A stretch of 50,269 bases of DNA from Bacteroidota bacterium (GTDB lineage Bacteria > Bacteroidota > Bacteroidia > Bacteroidales > JAAUTT01). The notes beneath the pieces are model-generated. The model ran no database searches, was not told the DNA's origin, and saw only the letters and a program-made list of their open reading frames with translations. Below are positions 16,102 through 24,459 of this stretch, one piece after another; positions within the stretch are counted from its first letter, which is position 1, and each line of letters begins with the position of its first letter. The DNA is taken from contig JAEYWD010000005.1 in assembly GCA_023429135.1 (NCBI GenBank), positions 1 to 50,269 of the forward strand, given 5' to 3'. The translations under genes were made by a program, and so were the position numbers.

Positions 16102-17085
16102 ATGGATAATTCTATTTTACTGTATCTGGTAATTCTGGTAGGAGGTATCATAGCCCTTTCGGTATTACTTTACCTTGTTCCGCTTGGACTGTGGTTTCAG
16201 GCAATTATTACCAATGTTCGTGTCGGACTGCTTCAGTTGATCCTGATGCGTTGGAGAAAAGTACCGCCATCAATTGTGGTAAATGCAATGATCAACTCCA
16301 AAAAAGCAGGTTTGGATTTAAGTCCCGATCAGCTCGAAGCTCATTACCTTGCAGGCGGTCATGTTCAAAAAGTAGTAAATGCATTAATTTCGGCCGATAA
16401 AGCCAATATCCCTCTCGACTTTAAAGCTGCCACAGCTATCGACCTCGCTGGTCGCGATGTATTTGAGGCAGTACAGATGTCGGTTCAGCCTAAGGTAATC
16501 AACACTCCTCCGGTTGCTGCAGTAGCAAAAGATGGTATCCAGCTTATTGCTAAAGCAAGGGTTACCGTGCGTGCCAACATCAAACAGTTGGTGGGTGGTG
16601 CCGGTGAAGAAACCGTTCTTGCCAGGGTTGGTGAAGGTATTGTATCTTCTATCGGTTCATCGGTAAATCATAAAGCTGTGCTTGAAAATCCTGACTTTAT
16701 CTCGAAGAAAGTACTCGAAAAAGGTCTGGACTCAGGAACTGCATTCGAAATTCTCTCGATTGACATCGCCGACATTGATGTTGGAAAGAACATTGGAGCC
16801 CAGTTACAGATGGACCAGGCTAATGCTGATAAAAATATTGCTCAGGCACGTGCCGAAGAAAGAAGAGCAATGGCGGTTGCTCAGGAGCAGGAAATGATAG
16901 CAAAGGCACAGGAAGCCCGTGCAAATGTTATCCAGGCTGAAGCTCAGATTCCGATGGCTATTGCCGAAGCTTTCCGTTCAGGAAATCTTGGAGTAATGGA
17001 TTATTATAAGCTTCAGAACGTTCAGGCCGATACGTCTATGCGTGAGTCCATTGCAAAACCAGGACAAGGTAAGAAAGATAAATAG
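16102..17085 (+). CDS. floA: flotillin-like protein FloA (327 aa)
   Basis: A membrane-microdomain scaffold. A hydrophobic hairpin at residues about 6-45 is followed by an SPFH-type region (RWRKVPPSIVVNAMINSKKAGL...). The body contains the family phrase KARVTVRANIKQLVGGAGEETVLARVGEGIVSSIGSS. The C-terminal helical repeats are rich in Glu, Ala, Gln and Arg (QARAEERRAMAVAQEQEM). It acts at the inner face of the cytoplasmic membrane. The nfeD-floA arrangement is the standard two-gene unit. Confidence 0.95.
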   Translation: MDNSILLYLVILVGGIIALSVLLYLVPLGLWFQAIITNVRVGLLQLILMRWRKVPPSIVVNAMINSKKAGLDLSPDQLEAHYLAGGHVQKVVNALISADKANIPLDFKAATAIDLAGRDVFEAVQMSVQPKVINTPPVAAVAKDGIQLIAKARVTVRANIKQLVGGAGEETVLARVGEGIVSSIGSSVNHKAVLENPDFISKKVLEKGLDSGTAFEILSIDIADIDVGKNIGAQLQMDQANADKNIAQARAEERRAMAVAQEQEMIAKAQEARANVIQAEAQIPMAIAEAFRSGNLGVMDYYKLQNVQADTSMRESIAKPGQGKKDK

Positions 17086-17139
17086 CAAAGGATTGTTAAA
17101 AACTATTTCAGAATTATTTTCGTTAGAAGTGAAAATAAT

Positions 17140-17203
17140 TTTGGTAATCTAAGGGGATTTTATACTTTTGTCGAGCTTTTTAAAAAGACGGGTATAAAAT
17201 CCC
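17140..17203 (+). promoter_or_regulatory. promoter of the tRNA-Ser/tRNA-Pro unit, embedded in an inverted repeat
   Basis: TTTG (17140-17143) and TACTTTTG (17163-17170) with a 19-base spacer match the Bacteroidota promoter. The left arm of a perfect 12-base inverted repeat (GGGATTTTATAC, 17154-17165; right arm 17192-17203) overlaps the -7 box. The tRNA-Ser gene begins 86 bases downstream of the right arm, which implies a leader of about 110 bases. The hairpin may also end the floA transcript. Confidence 0.5.
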
Positions 17204-17289
17204 TGATAGTTTAAAGCACTTGTTACAGCAATGATTTCCGGTTGAAGCCGGAACGACATATCGAACTGGAAAGTGTTAAAACTTTTTTT

Positions 17290-17379
<90 letters not shown>

Positions 17380-17409
17380 AGAGAATGAAGTGAGTATAAA
17401 ATTAAATAA

Positions 17410-17482
17410 CGGGGTGTAGTACAGTTGGTAGTATGCCTGCTTTGGGAGCAGGAGGTCGTCAGTTCGAGTCTGGCCACCCCGA
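17410..17482 (+). tRNA. tRNA-Pro (TGG)
   Basis: The acceptor CGGGGTG pairs with CACCCCG. The anticodon stem CCTGC/GCAGG holds TTTGGGA (anticodon TGG). The T arm is GTCAG/CTGGC. It is 31 bases after tRNA-Ser on the same strand, so both are processed from one transcript. CCA is not encoded. Confidence 0.97.
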
Positions 17483-17507
17483 CAATTTGGGATTCTTTCC
17501 AAAACAT

Positions 17508-17548
17508 AAGCCTGCAAATTATATGATTTGCAGGCTTTTCTATTTTTT
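17508..17548 (+). terminator. intrinsic terminator after the tRNA pair
   Basis: AAGCCTGCAAAT (17508-17519) pairs perfectly with ATTTGCAGGCTT (17526-17537), with a 6-base loop and a T-rich tail (TTTCTATTTTTT). Confidence 0.92.
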
Positions 17549-17882
17549 GTAAATCAATATCAATTGAACAATTTCGGATCAGTCTACCGCTACGCGGTTT
17601 GAAGGACCATCTGGAATTTCCTGGAAAGATCAAGCGTAGATGTTTGACAGTCTGAATTGAAAAAACATTAGATCATCGCCACGTCTTGGATCATTCTAAA
17701 TCACGATTTCCTATAAGCAGATCATCGTTTTTTAATGGGTAAGCTGCATAGCATTAAAACTATTTGTATTTTAGTTTTGAATTCATCGTTTGGCTCACAA
17801 CGGTGAATTATATTTAAAGGAAGTTTAATTGTATACCTCATAAATTCAATAATTATACAAACGATTTATTTTTATTGTCTAA
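17549..17882. other. intergenic region before the glycosyltransferase
   Basis: I see no gene, RNA or clear repeat in these 334 bases. The last 130 bases are very AT-rich. No direct repeat of the tRNA 3' end, which would mark an integration site, was found. Confidence 0.5.
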
Positions 17883-19310
17883 ATGTTAAAAAATAAGATA
17901 ATTGAAAATGTAAGTAGTTCTTTGTTTCAGAGAATTGAATTTTGGATTGCTTTTTTTTTCATTATCAGATTAATTGGAATAACTAATCCTCCTTTGGAAC
18001 TTAATCATAATTGGAGGCAGGTGACTGGTTTAATGGTTACCCGGAATTTCTTAGATGTAAACAATAATATTCTGTATCCCAGGATTGATGATAACCATGG
18101 TAATGATGGAGTTATTGGAATGGAGTTTCCTTTAATGAATTACATTTATTTTCTCGTTGCAAAAGTTTTCGGATATTCTCACTGGTATGGACGTCTTATA
18201 AACTTGATAATATCGTCAATTGGTATATTTTATTTTTATAAAATTCTTAAGAGAAAATTTGATCCTAAAATTGCCTTGTATTCGTCTATCCTGTTGCTTT
18301 CCTCCATTTGGTTTTCTTTTTCGAGAAAGATGATGCCTGATACCTTTTGTATTTCATTAATGTTTATTGGGTTGTATTATGGTTTTAACTACTTTGAATA
18401 TGGGAAATGGAAGAATTATTTTTTGTTTTTCCTCCTTACAGCGCTGGCTTTGTTAGTTAAAATACCAGCCGGCATTTACTTGATTCTACTGTTTTTTTAT
18501 TTCGTGTCAAAAGAGTACTTAATTACCAAAAAAATATTTGTAGCTTTTTCGCTTATTATCACATTGTTATGTGCCTTTGTTTGGTACTTTGTTTGGACCC
18601 CATATTTATCTCAAACGTTCGGATTATGGTATAATAAGGGTGAAAGTTTCAGAGAAGGATTTTTGACCATTAGCCACAATATAGGGGAGGTCTTAAAAAA
18701 CTTCTATTTTTCTTCCTTTCATAGTTACTTTTCATTCTGTGTTTTTCTTTTTGGATTATACATTATGTTCAAAAAGAAGAATAATTATTTAATTCTGATA
18801 TTCTTTTCAGTTTTTTTAGTTTTTCTTATTTATATACTTAAATCGGGTATTCACTTTCTTCAGAATTATTATATTATTCCTTTTGTTCCGGTTATGGCTG
18901 TAATAGGAGGATTTGGACTAACTCAAATGAGGAAAAAAATATTAGTATTATTAGTGCTTTGCGTATGTGTAATGGAAGGAATTGCAAATCAGCAACATGA
19001 TTTATTTATAAAGCCTTCAGAGAAAGTATTTATGAGATTGGAGACAATTGCTGACAGCATTTCAAGTCATAATGATTTGATTGCCATCAATGATAACACC
19101 GGAAATCCGCAAAGAATTTACCTGACACATCGTAAAGGATGGTTATGCAGCAATGTAATGCTCTCTGATACAGCTTTTATTAGCACTATTCATAAAAAGG
19201 GATGTAGATATGTGTTTGTGTGTAAAAGAGATACCTTAATCAATGTTCCTTATCCCAAAGTTTATGAGGATACTGATTACGACGTTTTTGATATATCCGG
19301 TCAGAATTAA
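17883..19310 (+). CDS. GT-C type membrane glycosyltransferase, ArnT/PMT_2-like (475 aa)
   Basis: A multi-span membrane protein with at least nine hydrophobic segments. The first luminal loop has NPPLELNHNWRQVTG, the Asn-His-Trp-Arg-Gln pattern seen in polyprenyl-phosphate-sugar-dependent GT-C enzymes. A second loop reads FSRKMMPDTF. The C-terminal 100 residues form a soluble domain after the last span. Such enzymes transfer sugars from a lipid carrier to lipid A, surface glycan or protein on the outer side of the inner membrane; the acceptor is unknown. The gene is conspicuously AT-rich compared with its neighbours and sits just after two tRNA genes, which suggests transfer. The start ATG at 17883 lies next to an AT-rich leader. 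Confidence 0.75.
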   Translation: MLKNKIIENVSSSLFQRIEFWIAFFFIIRLIGITNPPLELNHNWRQVTGLMVTRNFLDVNNNILYPRIDDNHGNDGVIGMEFPLMNYIYFLVAKVFGYSHWYGRLINLIISSIGIFYFYKILKRKFDPKIALYSSILLLSSIWFSFSRKMMPDTFCISLMFIGLYYGFNYFEYGKWKNYFLFFLLTALALLVKIPAGIYLILLFFYFVSKEYLITKKIFVAFSLIITLLCAFVWYFVWTPYLSQTFGLWYNKGESFREGFLTISHNIGEVLKNFYFSSFHSYFSFCVFLFGLYIMFKKKNNYLILIFFSVFLVFLIYILKSGIHFLQNYYIIPFVPVMAVIGGFGLTQMRKKILVLLVLCVCVMEGIANQQHDLFIKPSEKVFMRLETIADSISSHNDLIAINDNTGNPQRIYLTHRKGWLCSNVMLSDTAFISTIHKKGCRYVFVCKRDTLINVPYPKVYEDTDYDVFDISGQN

Positions 19311-19340
19311 TAATGAAGTATGAAACCAAGGAATCAAAAA

Positions 19341-20213
19341 TTACCGGCCACCACTTAGCTTTGTAAGTTTCATCAGCGATTGAAGATCCTTTACTTTGCT
19401 TTCATATCCAAGCTTTTCGTAAGAAAATATTAAATTCATGATCATGCGCTGAATTATATCTACATTGTTGCAAGGTTTGTAAAATATAGGCTCAGGGGCG
19501 ATATTCTGCTGTTTCAGAAAAATGTCAATTTCTTTTCTTCCTAAAACCGCTCCTTTATTAAAGGGATTTATATAAAACAGCACCTCTTCCCCTGAAGGAA
19601 AGAGGTCGTGATATTCGTCTTTATAGGCAAGTATGAAGTTTTTAGGGAGATTAACGCCATAAATCGGTAATCCTAACTTCTGGGCAACAACCGCATATAC
19701 TATTGAAAGACTGATAGGATTTCCTTTTTTCGATAGCAAAACTTGGTTGATGTAAGAATTTTGCGGAGAATAGTAATTTGAGTTATTTGCAGTAAATTTA
19801 TGAATATCAAAAAGGATGTGATTTATTACCCTTACTTTTTCCAGAGCGGTTAAATTGTCATTTATTTCGAGCCAAACATCGTGTTTTATTTTATCGATTA
19901 TGTTAAGTATTTCGAAAAAACCCAAATCAGGGTACTGATACTTGGCAATAATATAAGCTCCTTCAAGTAAGTCTGTTGCTCCGTTATTTAACCAAACCAC
20001 AAGACTTGAGTGAACATGGTTAAGCTGTATTTTTTGTATGATGTATTCAATCCTGTCCTGTACGGCGCTTACAGCCGAATTTTCCCAGGCTTTCTCCAAA
20101 TCGGGCACTATGGCTATTCCTTTATCCATTAATGTTTGAGAAATAGCCTGATAAATGTCTTTGTCCGGATCGTCCAGTAATGTTATTAATGCATTAATTT
20201 CTTTCTCTGTCAT
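19341..20213 (-). CDS. SirB1-family transglutaminase-like protein (290 aa)
   Basis: The family pattern is clear in residues about 115-215: VRVINHILFDIHKFTANNSNYYSPQNSYINQVLLSKKGNPISLSIVYAVVAQKLGLPIYGVNLPKNFIL. The N-terminal half is a helical module with repeats resembling HEAT-like elements. A C-terminal helical segment follows (FSYEKLGYESKVKDLQSLMKL). The phrase LVVWLNNGATDLLEGAYIIAKYQYPDL is typical of SirB1 proteins. The transglutaminase-like fold may be catalytically weak because no clear Cys-His-Asp triad is visible. Function uncertain. Confidence 0.85.
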   Translation of the reverse strand: MTEKEINALITLLDDPDKDIYQAISQTLMDKGIAIVPDLEKAWENSAVSAVQDRIEYIIQKIQLNHVHSSLVVWLNNGATDLLEGAYIIAKYQYPDLGFFEILNIIDKIKHDVWLEINDNLTALEKVRVINHILFDIHKFTANNSNYYSPQNSYINQVLLSKKGNPISLSIVYAVVAQKLGLPIYGVNLPKNFILAYKDEYHDLFPSGEEVLFYINPFNKGAVLGRKEIDIFLKQQNIAPEPIFYKPCNNVDIIQRMIMNLIFSYEKLGYESKVKDLQSLMKLTKLSGGR

Positions 20214-20306
20214 TTAGCTAAACTTTTTCTTCTATTAAATATATAAAGTTTTTTGGTGAAAATTAAGCTGTTTTAGTTGTTTATTAACAAAGCTCATTCA
20301 CCAATT

Positions 20307-20369
20307 GTTTGTGTTTTTGTTAACACAAACAAAAAGATTGCCATTAAGCTGTTAAAAACATTACTTTTG
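20307..20369 (+). promoter_or_regulatory. promoter of the DUF4293 gene with an upstream 9-bp inverted repeat
   Basis: ATTG (20337-20340) and TACTTTTG (20362-20369), separated by 21 bases, fit the Bacteroidota consensus; the start codon follows 20 bases later. GTTTGTGTT (20307-20315) pairs perfectly with AACACAAAC (20322-20330) immediately upstream of the -33 box, which suggests an operator. Confidence 0.55.
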
Positions 20370-20389
20370 CAAATTAAATTTTAAGAATT

Positions 20390-20842
20390 ATGATTCAGCG
20401 TATTCAGACAGTGTTTCTCTTTTTTGCTTTCCTTTTTACAGGACTCTTATTCTTTATTCCTTATGCAGGATTTGTCGCTGGAGACATTTATAGTGTATCT
20501 TTCCTGGGAATAATATCTGCAAACGGTGTTGCTCAAATTCAACAGCCATATTGGCTTACCGCCATAGGAACCGTGATTGCGATTATGATTTTAATTACAA
20601 TTTTTCTTTTTAAGAATCGCAAGCTTCAGATGAAGATGACTCTGTTTTCATTGATTGCTGCAATTGCGCTTAATGGGGCTATGTTTTTAGTTGTTAATAA
20701 TTATAAAAGTATTCTTGCAAGTGAGCCTGTATATAAAGTTGGTTTTGTTTTTCCGTTAATTGCTGCCATATTTTTGTTTCTGGCTTACCGTTCCATCAAT
20801 AAAGATGAGCAGTTAATAAAATCGCTGGACAGACTGAGATAA
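20390..20842 (+). CDS. DUF4293 membrane protein (150 aa)
   Basis: Starts with the family hallmark M-I-Q-R-I-Q-T-V. Four membrane spans lie at about residues 8-27, 55-74, 84-102 and 117-134. DUF4293 proteins are small, widely conserved and specific to Bacteroidota; function unknown. The C-terminus is polar and lysine/arginine-rich (SINKDEQLIKSLDRLR), probably cytoplasmic. The gene is convergent with pyrI and shares a hairpin with it. Confidence 0.9.
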   Translation: MIQRIQTVFLFFAFLFTGLLFFIPYAGFVAGDIYSVSFLGIISANGVAQIQQPYWLTAIGTVIAIMILITIFLFKNRKLQMKMTLFSLIAAIALNGAMFLVVNNYKSILASEPVYKVGFVFPLIAAIFLFLAYRSINKDEQLIKSLDRLR

Positions 20843-20871
20843 AGTTGCTGTCAAAAAAAGGTTGAAAACTG

Positions 20872-20927
20872 AAAGCCAATTTATTGTCCTATTGAGCGAG
20901 GTCGAAATATGGCAATAAATTGGCTTT
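20872..20927. repeat. perfect 15-bp inverted repeat with a recurring core in the loop
   Basis: AAAGCCAATTTATTG (20872-20886) is the exact reverse complement of 20913-20927. The loop contains ATTGAGCGAGGTCGAAATAT, which matches at 19 of 21 bases (with the next G) the core at 11403-11423. It lies between the convergent DUF4293 and pyrI genes, so it may also act as a two-way terminator. There is no T run. It may belong to a REP-like or MITE family. Confidence 0.7.
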
Positions 20928-20960
20928 TGTGCACACTCAATTTAAAAATCTCAATTTCAG

Positions 20961-21416
20961 TTAAATGATCACTATCCTGTCTTGATCGGTTATTTTCTCA
21001 CAGTAATGACATTTTAAAGCTACCTCGTTTTTCGAAATTACGTTAAACTTGGTTTTAACTGTTTCGTTATTGGTAATACACTTTGGATTCACACATTTTA
21101 CGATTCCCTGTATGTGATCGGGTACTTCCACCACACGTTTTTCAATTACTTCGTAATCTCTTATTATATTGAGTTTTGCCTGTGGAGCCACCAGTGCTAT
21201 TTTATTTATTTCTTCATCGAGAAAGTACCGGTCAGCAATTTTAATAATGGCCTTACTTCCCAGTTTTTTACTTTCAAGGCCTGTGCCGAAAGTTATCTGA
21301 TTGTTAATATCCTGTAAACCAAGAATGCTGATAACCTTGAAAAGGTTTTTTGCCGGGATATGGTCTATCACGGTACCATTTTTTATGGCGTTAACTATAA
21401 GTTGTTTGTCTTTCAT
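20961..21416 (-). CDS. pyrI: aspartate carbamoyltransferase regulatory subunit (151 aa)
   Basis: The allosteric chain of ATCase that binds ATP, CTP and UTP and tunes the first committed step of pyrimidine synthesis. The structural zinc site is intact: C108, C113, C136 and C139 (CVNPKC...CHYC). The N-terminal nucleotide-binding fold contains DHIPAKNLFKVISILGL. It is the last gene of yigZ-pyrB-pyrI, 11 bases after pyrB. Confidence 0.97.
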   Translation of the reverse strand: MKDKQLIVNAIKNGTVIDHIPAKNLFKVISILGLQDINNQITFGTGLESKKLGSKAIIKIADRYFLDEEINKIALVAPQAKLNIIRDYEVIEKRVVEVPDHIQGIVKCVNPKCITNNETVKTKFNVISKNEVALKCHYCEKITDQDRIVII

Positions 21417-21427
21417 AGCTTAAAAGT

Positions 21428-22336
21428 TTATTTCATACCAAGAATAGAAGTGATGATGGCCTGACGGACATAAACACCATTCAGCGCCTGTGTAAAGTAA
21501 TAGGCTTTAGGATTTTCGTCCACATCCTGGCTTATTTCGTTTACACGTGGGAGCGGATGTAAAATTTTCATATGCGGCCGCGTATTTTCGAGCATGTGAT
21601 TGCTCAGGACATAAGCATTCTTGGTCTTTTCGTACTCTATAGGATCGGAGAACCGTTCTTTCTGAACACGGGTCATATAAATAATGTCGGCCTCAGAAAT
21701 AATTGGCATAAAGTCGCGGTATTCGTAATACTTTATATTGTGTTGCTGCAGAAAGAATTTATATTCGTTCGGCATTTTCAGTTCGTCAGGAGAGATGAAG
21801 AAAAATGTTGGATTGAAATACGACATAGCCATTAATAGCGAGTGTACCGTACGTCCGTATTTCAGGTCGCCAATCATGAAAATATTCAGATTGTCGAGTG
21901 TGTTTTGGGTTTTCTTAATTGAATAAAGGTCGAGTAGCGTTTGTGTTGGGTGTTGATTGGCTCCATCGCCTGCATTAATAACAGGAACCGAGGCAACTTC
22001 GCTTGCGTATCTCGCAGCCCCTTCAATGGGATGACGCATTACTATCAAATCGGCATAATTGGTCACCATTTTAATAGTATCTTTTAATGTTTCGCCTTTT
22101 GTAACACTTGACGAATTGGCATCGGAAAATCCAATCACACGTCCTCCCAAACGATTTATGGCAGTTTCGAAACTTAGACGGGTACGGGTGGATGGTTCGA
22201 AAAATAATGTGGCTACTACCTTGCCTTCTAGGAGTTTCTGGTTGGGATTCTTTTCGAATTCCGCAGCAACCTGAAGGATCTTAAGATAGTCGTCCTTGCT
22301 GTAATCGGTAATGGAAACAAGGCTTCTGTTAATCAT
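21428..22336 (-). CDS. pyrB: aspartate carbamoyltransferase catalytic subunit (302 aa)
   Basis: Condenses carbamoyl phosphate and aspartate in pyrimidine biosynthesis. The carbamoyl-phosphate motif is FEPSTRTRLSFE (residues 46-57). HPTQTLLDLY and HPLPRVNEI, the other substrate-binding motifs, are present, as is a Q-K-E loop near residue 220. Length is typical. The gene begins 2 bases after the yigZ stop codon and ends 11 bases before pyrI, a tight operon. Paired with a regulatory chain, it should form the dodecameric ATCase. Confidence 0.98.
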   Translation of the reverse strand: MINRSLVSITDYSKDDYLKILQVAAEFEKNPNQKLLEGKVVATLFFEPSTRTRLSFETAINRLGGRVIGFSDANSSSVTKGETLKDTIKMVTNYADLIVMRHPIEGAARYASEVASVPVINAGDGANQHPTQTLLDLYSIKKTQNTLDNLNIFMIGDLKYGRTVHSLLMAMSYFNPTFFFISPDELKMPNEYKFFLQQHNIKYYEYRDFMPIISEADIIYMTRVQKERFSDPIEYEKTKNAYVLSNHMLENTRPHMKILHPLPRVNEISQDVDENPKAYYFTQALNGVYVRQAIITSILGMK

Positions 22337-22338
22337 AG

Positions 22339-22974
22339 CTATATATTTTGGTTCGGTAATTTATCGTTAAGTATTATTTCGACATGCAGCAGCTCTTTAA
22401 TCTTTTGAATAAGCGATGAGGTGAATTTTAACCGGCAACTTATTTCGAGTTTGCAGTTAAACCCGAATTCGGACTTAAGAACTTTTACCTGATGGTCTTT
22501 TAATATTCGGTTTACCTGATTTTGTAGCGGATAATCAAAAGTTATATTAATCACATCCATTACCTCTTTTTCAATAATGGTTGCATTTGAAATAGCATCG
22601 GAACTGGCGTTTTTATATGCCTGAATAAGACCTCCAACCCCAAGCAGAGTGCCACCAAAATAACGCACAACTACAATAAGAATATTGGTAAGTCCGTGCG
22701 ACGAAATCTGACCCAATATGGGTTTGCCGGCTGTACTGGAAGGTTCTCCATCGTCGAACGAGCGGAATGTTTTCATGTCGGCACCAAGCCGGTAAGCATA
22801 GCAATGATGCCGGGCATCGAAATACTCTTTTTTTATATTGTCGAGATGTTCTCTGATTTCCTGTTCGGTGGTGACCGGGAAGGCAAATGAAAGGAATTTA
22901 CTGCCCTTATCCTTGAAGAGGCCTTTCGAAGGATTTTCGATCGTAAGATAAGTGTCAGTAATTAATTCATGCAT
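22339..22974 (-). CDS. YigZ/IMPACT-family protein (211 aa)
   Basis: The IMPACT N-terminal domain (about residues 15-130) shows the family phrases HHCYAYRL, FDDGEPSSTAGKPIL and VVVRYFGGTLLGVGGLIQAY. A C-terminal ferredoxin-fold region (DUF1949-like, about 140-205) follows. The family is tied to translational or nucleotide-linked regulation, but its bacterial biochemical role is not settled. Its stop codon is 2 bases from pyrB, so it is co-transcribed with pyrBI. Its start is only 21 bases from a strong hairpin. Confidence 0.93.
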   Translation of the reverse strand: MHELITDTYLTIENPSKGLFKDKGSKFLSFAFPVTTEQEIREHLDNIKKEYFDARHHCYAYRLGADMKTFRSFDDGEPSSTAGKPILGQISSHGLTNILIVVVRYFGGTLLGVGGLIQAYKNASSDAISNATIIEKEVMDVINITFDYPLQNQVNRILKDHQVKVLKSEFGFNCKLEISCRLKFTSSLIQKIKELLHVEIILNDKLPNQNI

Positions 22975-22989
22975 AATGCAAGATTACTA

Positions 22990-23026
22990 CAAAAAAAAAC
23001 AGGTTTCCGATTAAGAAACCTGTTTT
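22990..23026 (-). terminator. dnaA terminator, adjacent to the yigZ start
   Basis: AAAACAGGTTTC (22996-23007) and GAAACCTGTTTT (23015-23026) form a 12-bp perfect stem. On the minus strand the stem is followed by a run of T. It stands 12 bases past the dnaA stop codon and only 15-20 bases before the yigZ start codon. Confidence 0.85.
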
Positions 23027-23037
23027 AAAATATTTTG

Positions 23038-24459
23038 TTAGATTTTTAATTTCTTTTCTATTTCTTCGACCTGATTCTTAAACTGTTTATCAGTTTCAAT
23101 CAGGTTGTTGACTGTTTTGCATGCATGTAGCACCGTAGCATGATCTTTTCCTCCAATTTGAGCTCCGATAGTTGCAAGGGAAGCTTTTGTAAGGTTTTTG
23201 GAGAAGAACATGGCTATTTGCCTTGCCTGTACAATTTCTCTTTTTCGGGTGTTCGATAGCAACATCTCCACCTGAACATTGAAAAAGCTGCAAACCACCT
23301 TTTGGATATAATCGATTGAAATTTCGCGTTTGGTGTTCTTAATCAGCTTGTCGATCATTTCCATCGCAAGATCAAGGGTAATTTCTTTCTTGTTCAGGGT
23401 GGACTGTGCCAACAAAGAAATCATGGCGCCTTCGAGTTCGCGAACATTAGTCGAAATATGGGTAGCAACATATTCCATAACTTCGAAAGGAATGTGGATT
23501 CCATCGAGGTATGCCTTATGTTTGAGAATTGCAACGCGGGTCTCGAAATCAGGTGGCTGAAGGTCGGCCGATAATCCCCATTTAAAACGGGATAGCAGAC
23601 GTTGTTCGAGTCCTTGTAGTTCAACGGGAGGTTTGTCGGATGTTAACACCAACTGTTTTCCCGATTGGTGGAGGTGATTAAATATGTGGAAGAAAATATC
23701 CTGTGTTTTTTCCTTTCCTGCAAATTCATGAACATCGTCAATAATCAGAACATCAATCATCTGATAAAAATGCAGGAAGTCGTTTTTGGTATTATTGCGA
23801 ATCGCATCAACAAACTGTGTCTGGAATTTATTGGCATTCACGTACAACACAACCTTGTCAGGGAATCTTTCTTTTACCTGAATACCGATAGCCTGTGCAA
23901 GGTGAGTTTTACCCAATCCAGACTCTCCATATATAAATAGGGGATTGAAAGCAGTTCCGCCAGGATTATGGCTTACAGCATAACCGGCCGAACGCGCCAG
24001 CCTGTTGCATTCACCTTCGATGAAATTAACAAAAGAGTTATCAGGGTTTAATTGAGGATCGATGTTTAGTTTTTTGATCCCTGGAATCACAAACGGGTTT
24101 TTAATAGGTTGATCGTCCAAATCAATGGGCATAGAAACCGGTTTGTTCTTTAGTTCGGAATTGCCTTTACCGGGGAATTTAACTGTATAAGGTTTGGCTG
24201 TGGCATAATTACTGTTTTCCATCACAACACTATACTCCAGTTTTGCTTCATTTCCCAGCTCTTTCCTTAAAGTTTTACGGAGGATATCAATGTATTGCTC
24301 TTCGAGATATTCATAGAAGAACGGACTTGGTACCTGAATAGTAAGAACATTTTGCTCGAGTTTCAAAGGAACAATAGGTTCAAACCATGTTTTAAAACTT
24401 ACAGAAGGAACATTATCTTTAATAATTTTTAAGCAATTATTCCAAACTGACTGATGCAT
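23038..24459 (-). CDS. dnaA: chromosomal replication initiator DnaA (473 aa)
   Basis: Binds origin DNA and melts it in an ATP-controlled manner. Domain I (residues 1-80) contains SFKTWFEPI. The AAA+ domain has Walker A GESGLGKT (178-185), Walker B VLIIDDVHEF and sensor motifs. Domain IV ends with the signature GGKDHATVLHACKTV, a DnaA-box-binding helix-turn-helix. Length is typical. No dnaN is next to it. The 333 bases upstream are unusually AT-rich. Confidence 0.98.
   Translation of the reverse strand: MHQSVWNNCLKIIKDNVPSVSFKTWFEPIVPLKLEQNVLTIQVPSPFFYEYLEEQYIDILRKTLRKELGNEAKLEYSVVMENSNYATAKPYTVKFPGKGNSELKNKPVSMPIDLDDQPIKNPFVIPGIKKLNIDPQLNPDNSFVNFIEGECNRLARSAGYAVSHNPGGTAFNPLFIYGESGLGKTHLAQAIGIQVKERFPDKVVLYVNANKFQTQFVDAIRNNTKNDFLHFYQMIDVLIIDDVHEFAGKEKTQDIFFHIFNHLHQSGKQLVLTSDKPPVELQGLEQRLLSRFKWGLSADLQPPDFETRVAILKHKAYLDGIHIPFEVMEYVATHISTNVRELEGAMISLLAQSTLNKKEITLDLAMEMIDKLIKNTKREISIDYIQKVVCSFFNVQVEMLLSNTRKREIVQARQIAMFFSKNLTKASLATIGAQIGGKDHATVLHACKTVNNLIETDKQFKNQVEEIEKKLKI

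Noticed and set aside
17483..17882. tRNA-Pro as an island attachment site for the glycosyltransferase gene
   Set aside because: No repeat of the tRNA 3' end and no integrase gene were found in the window.
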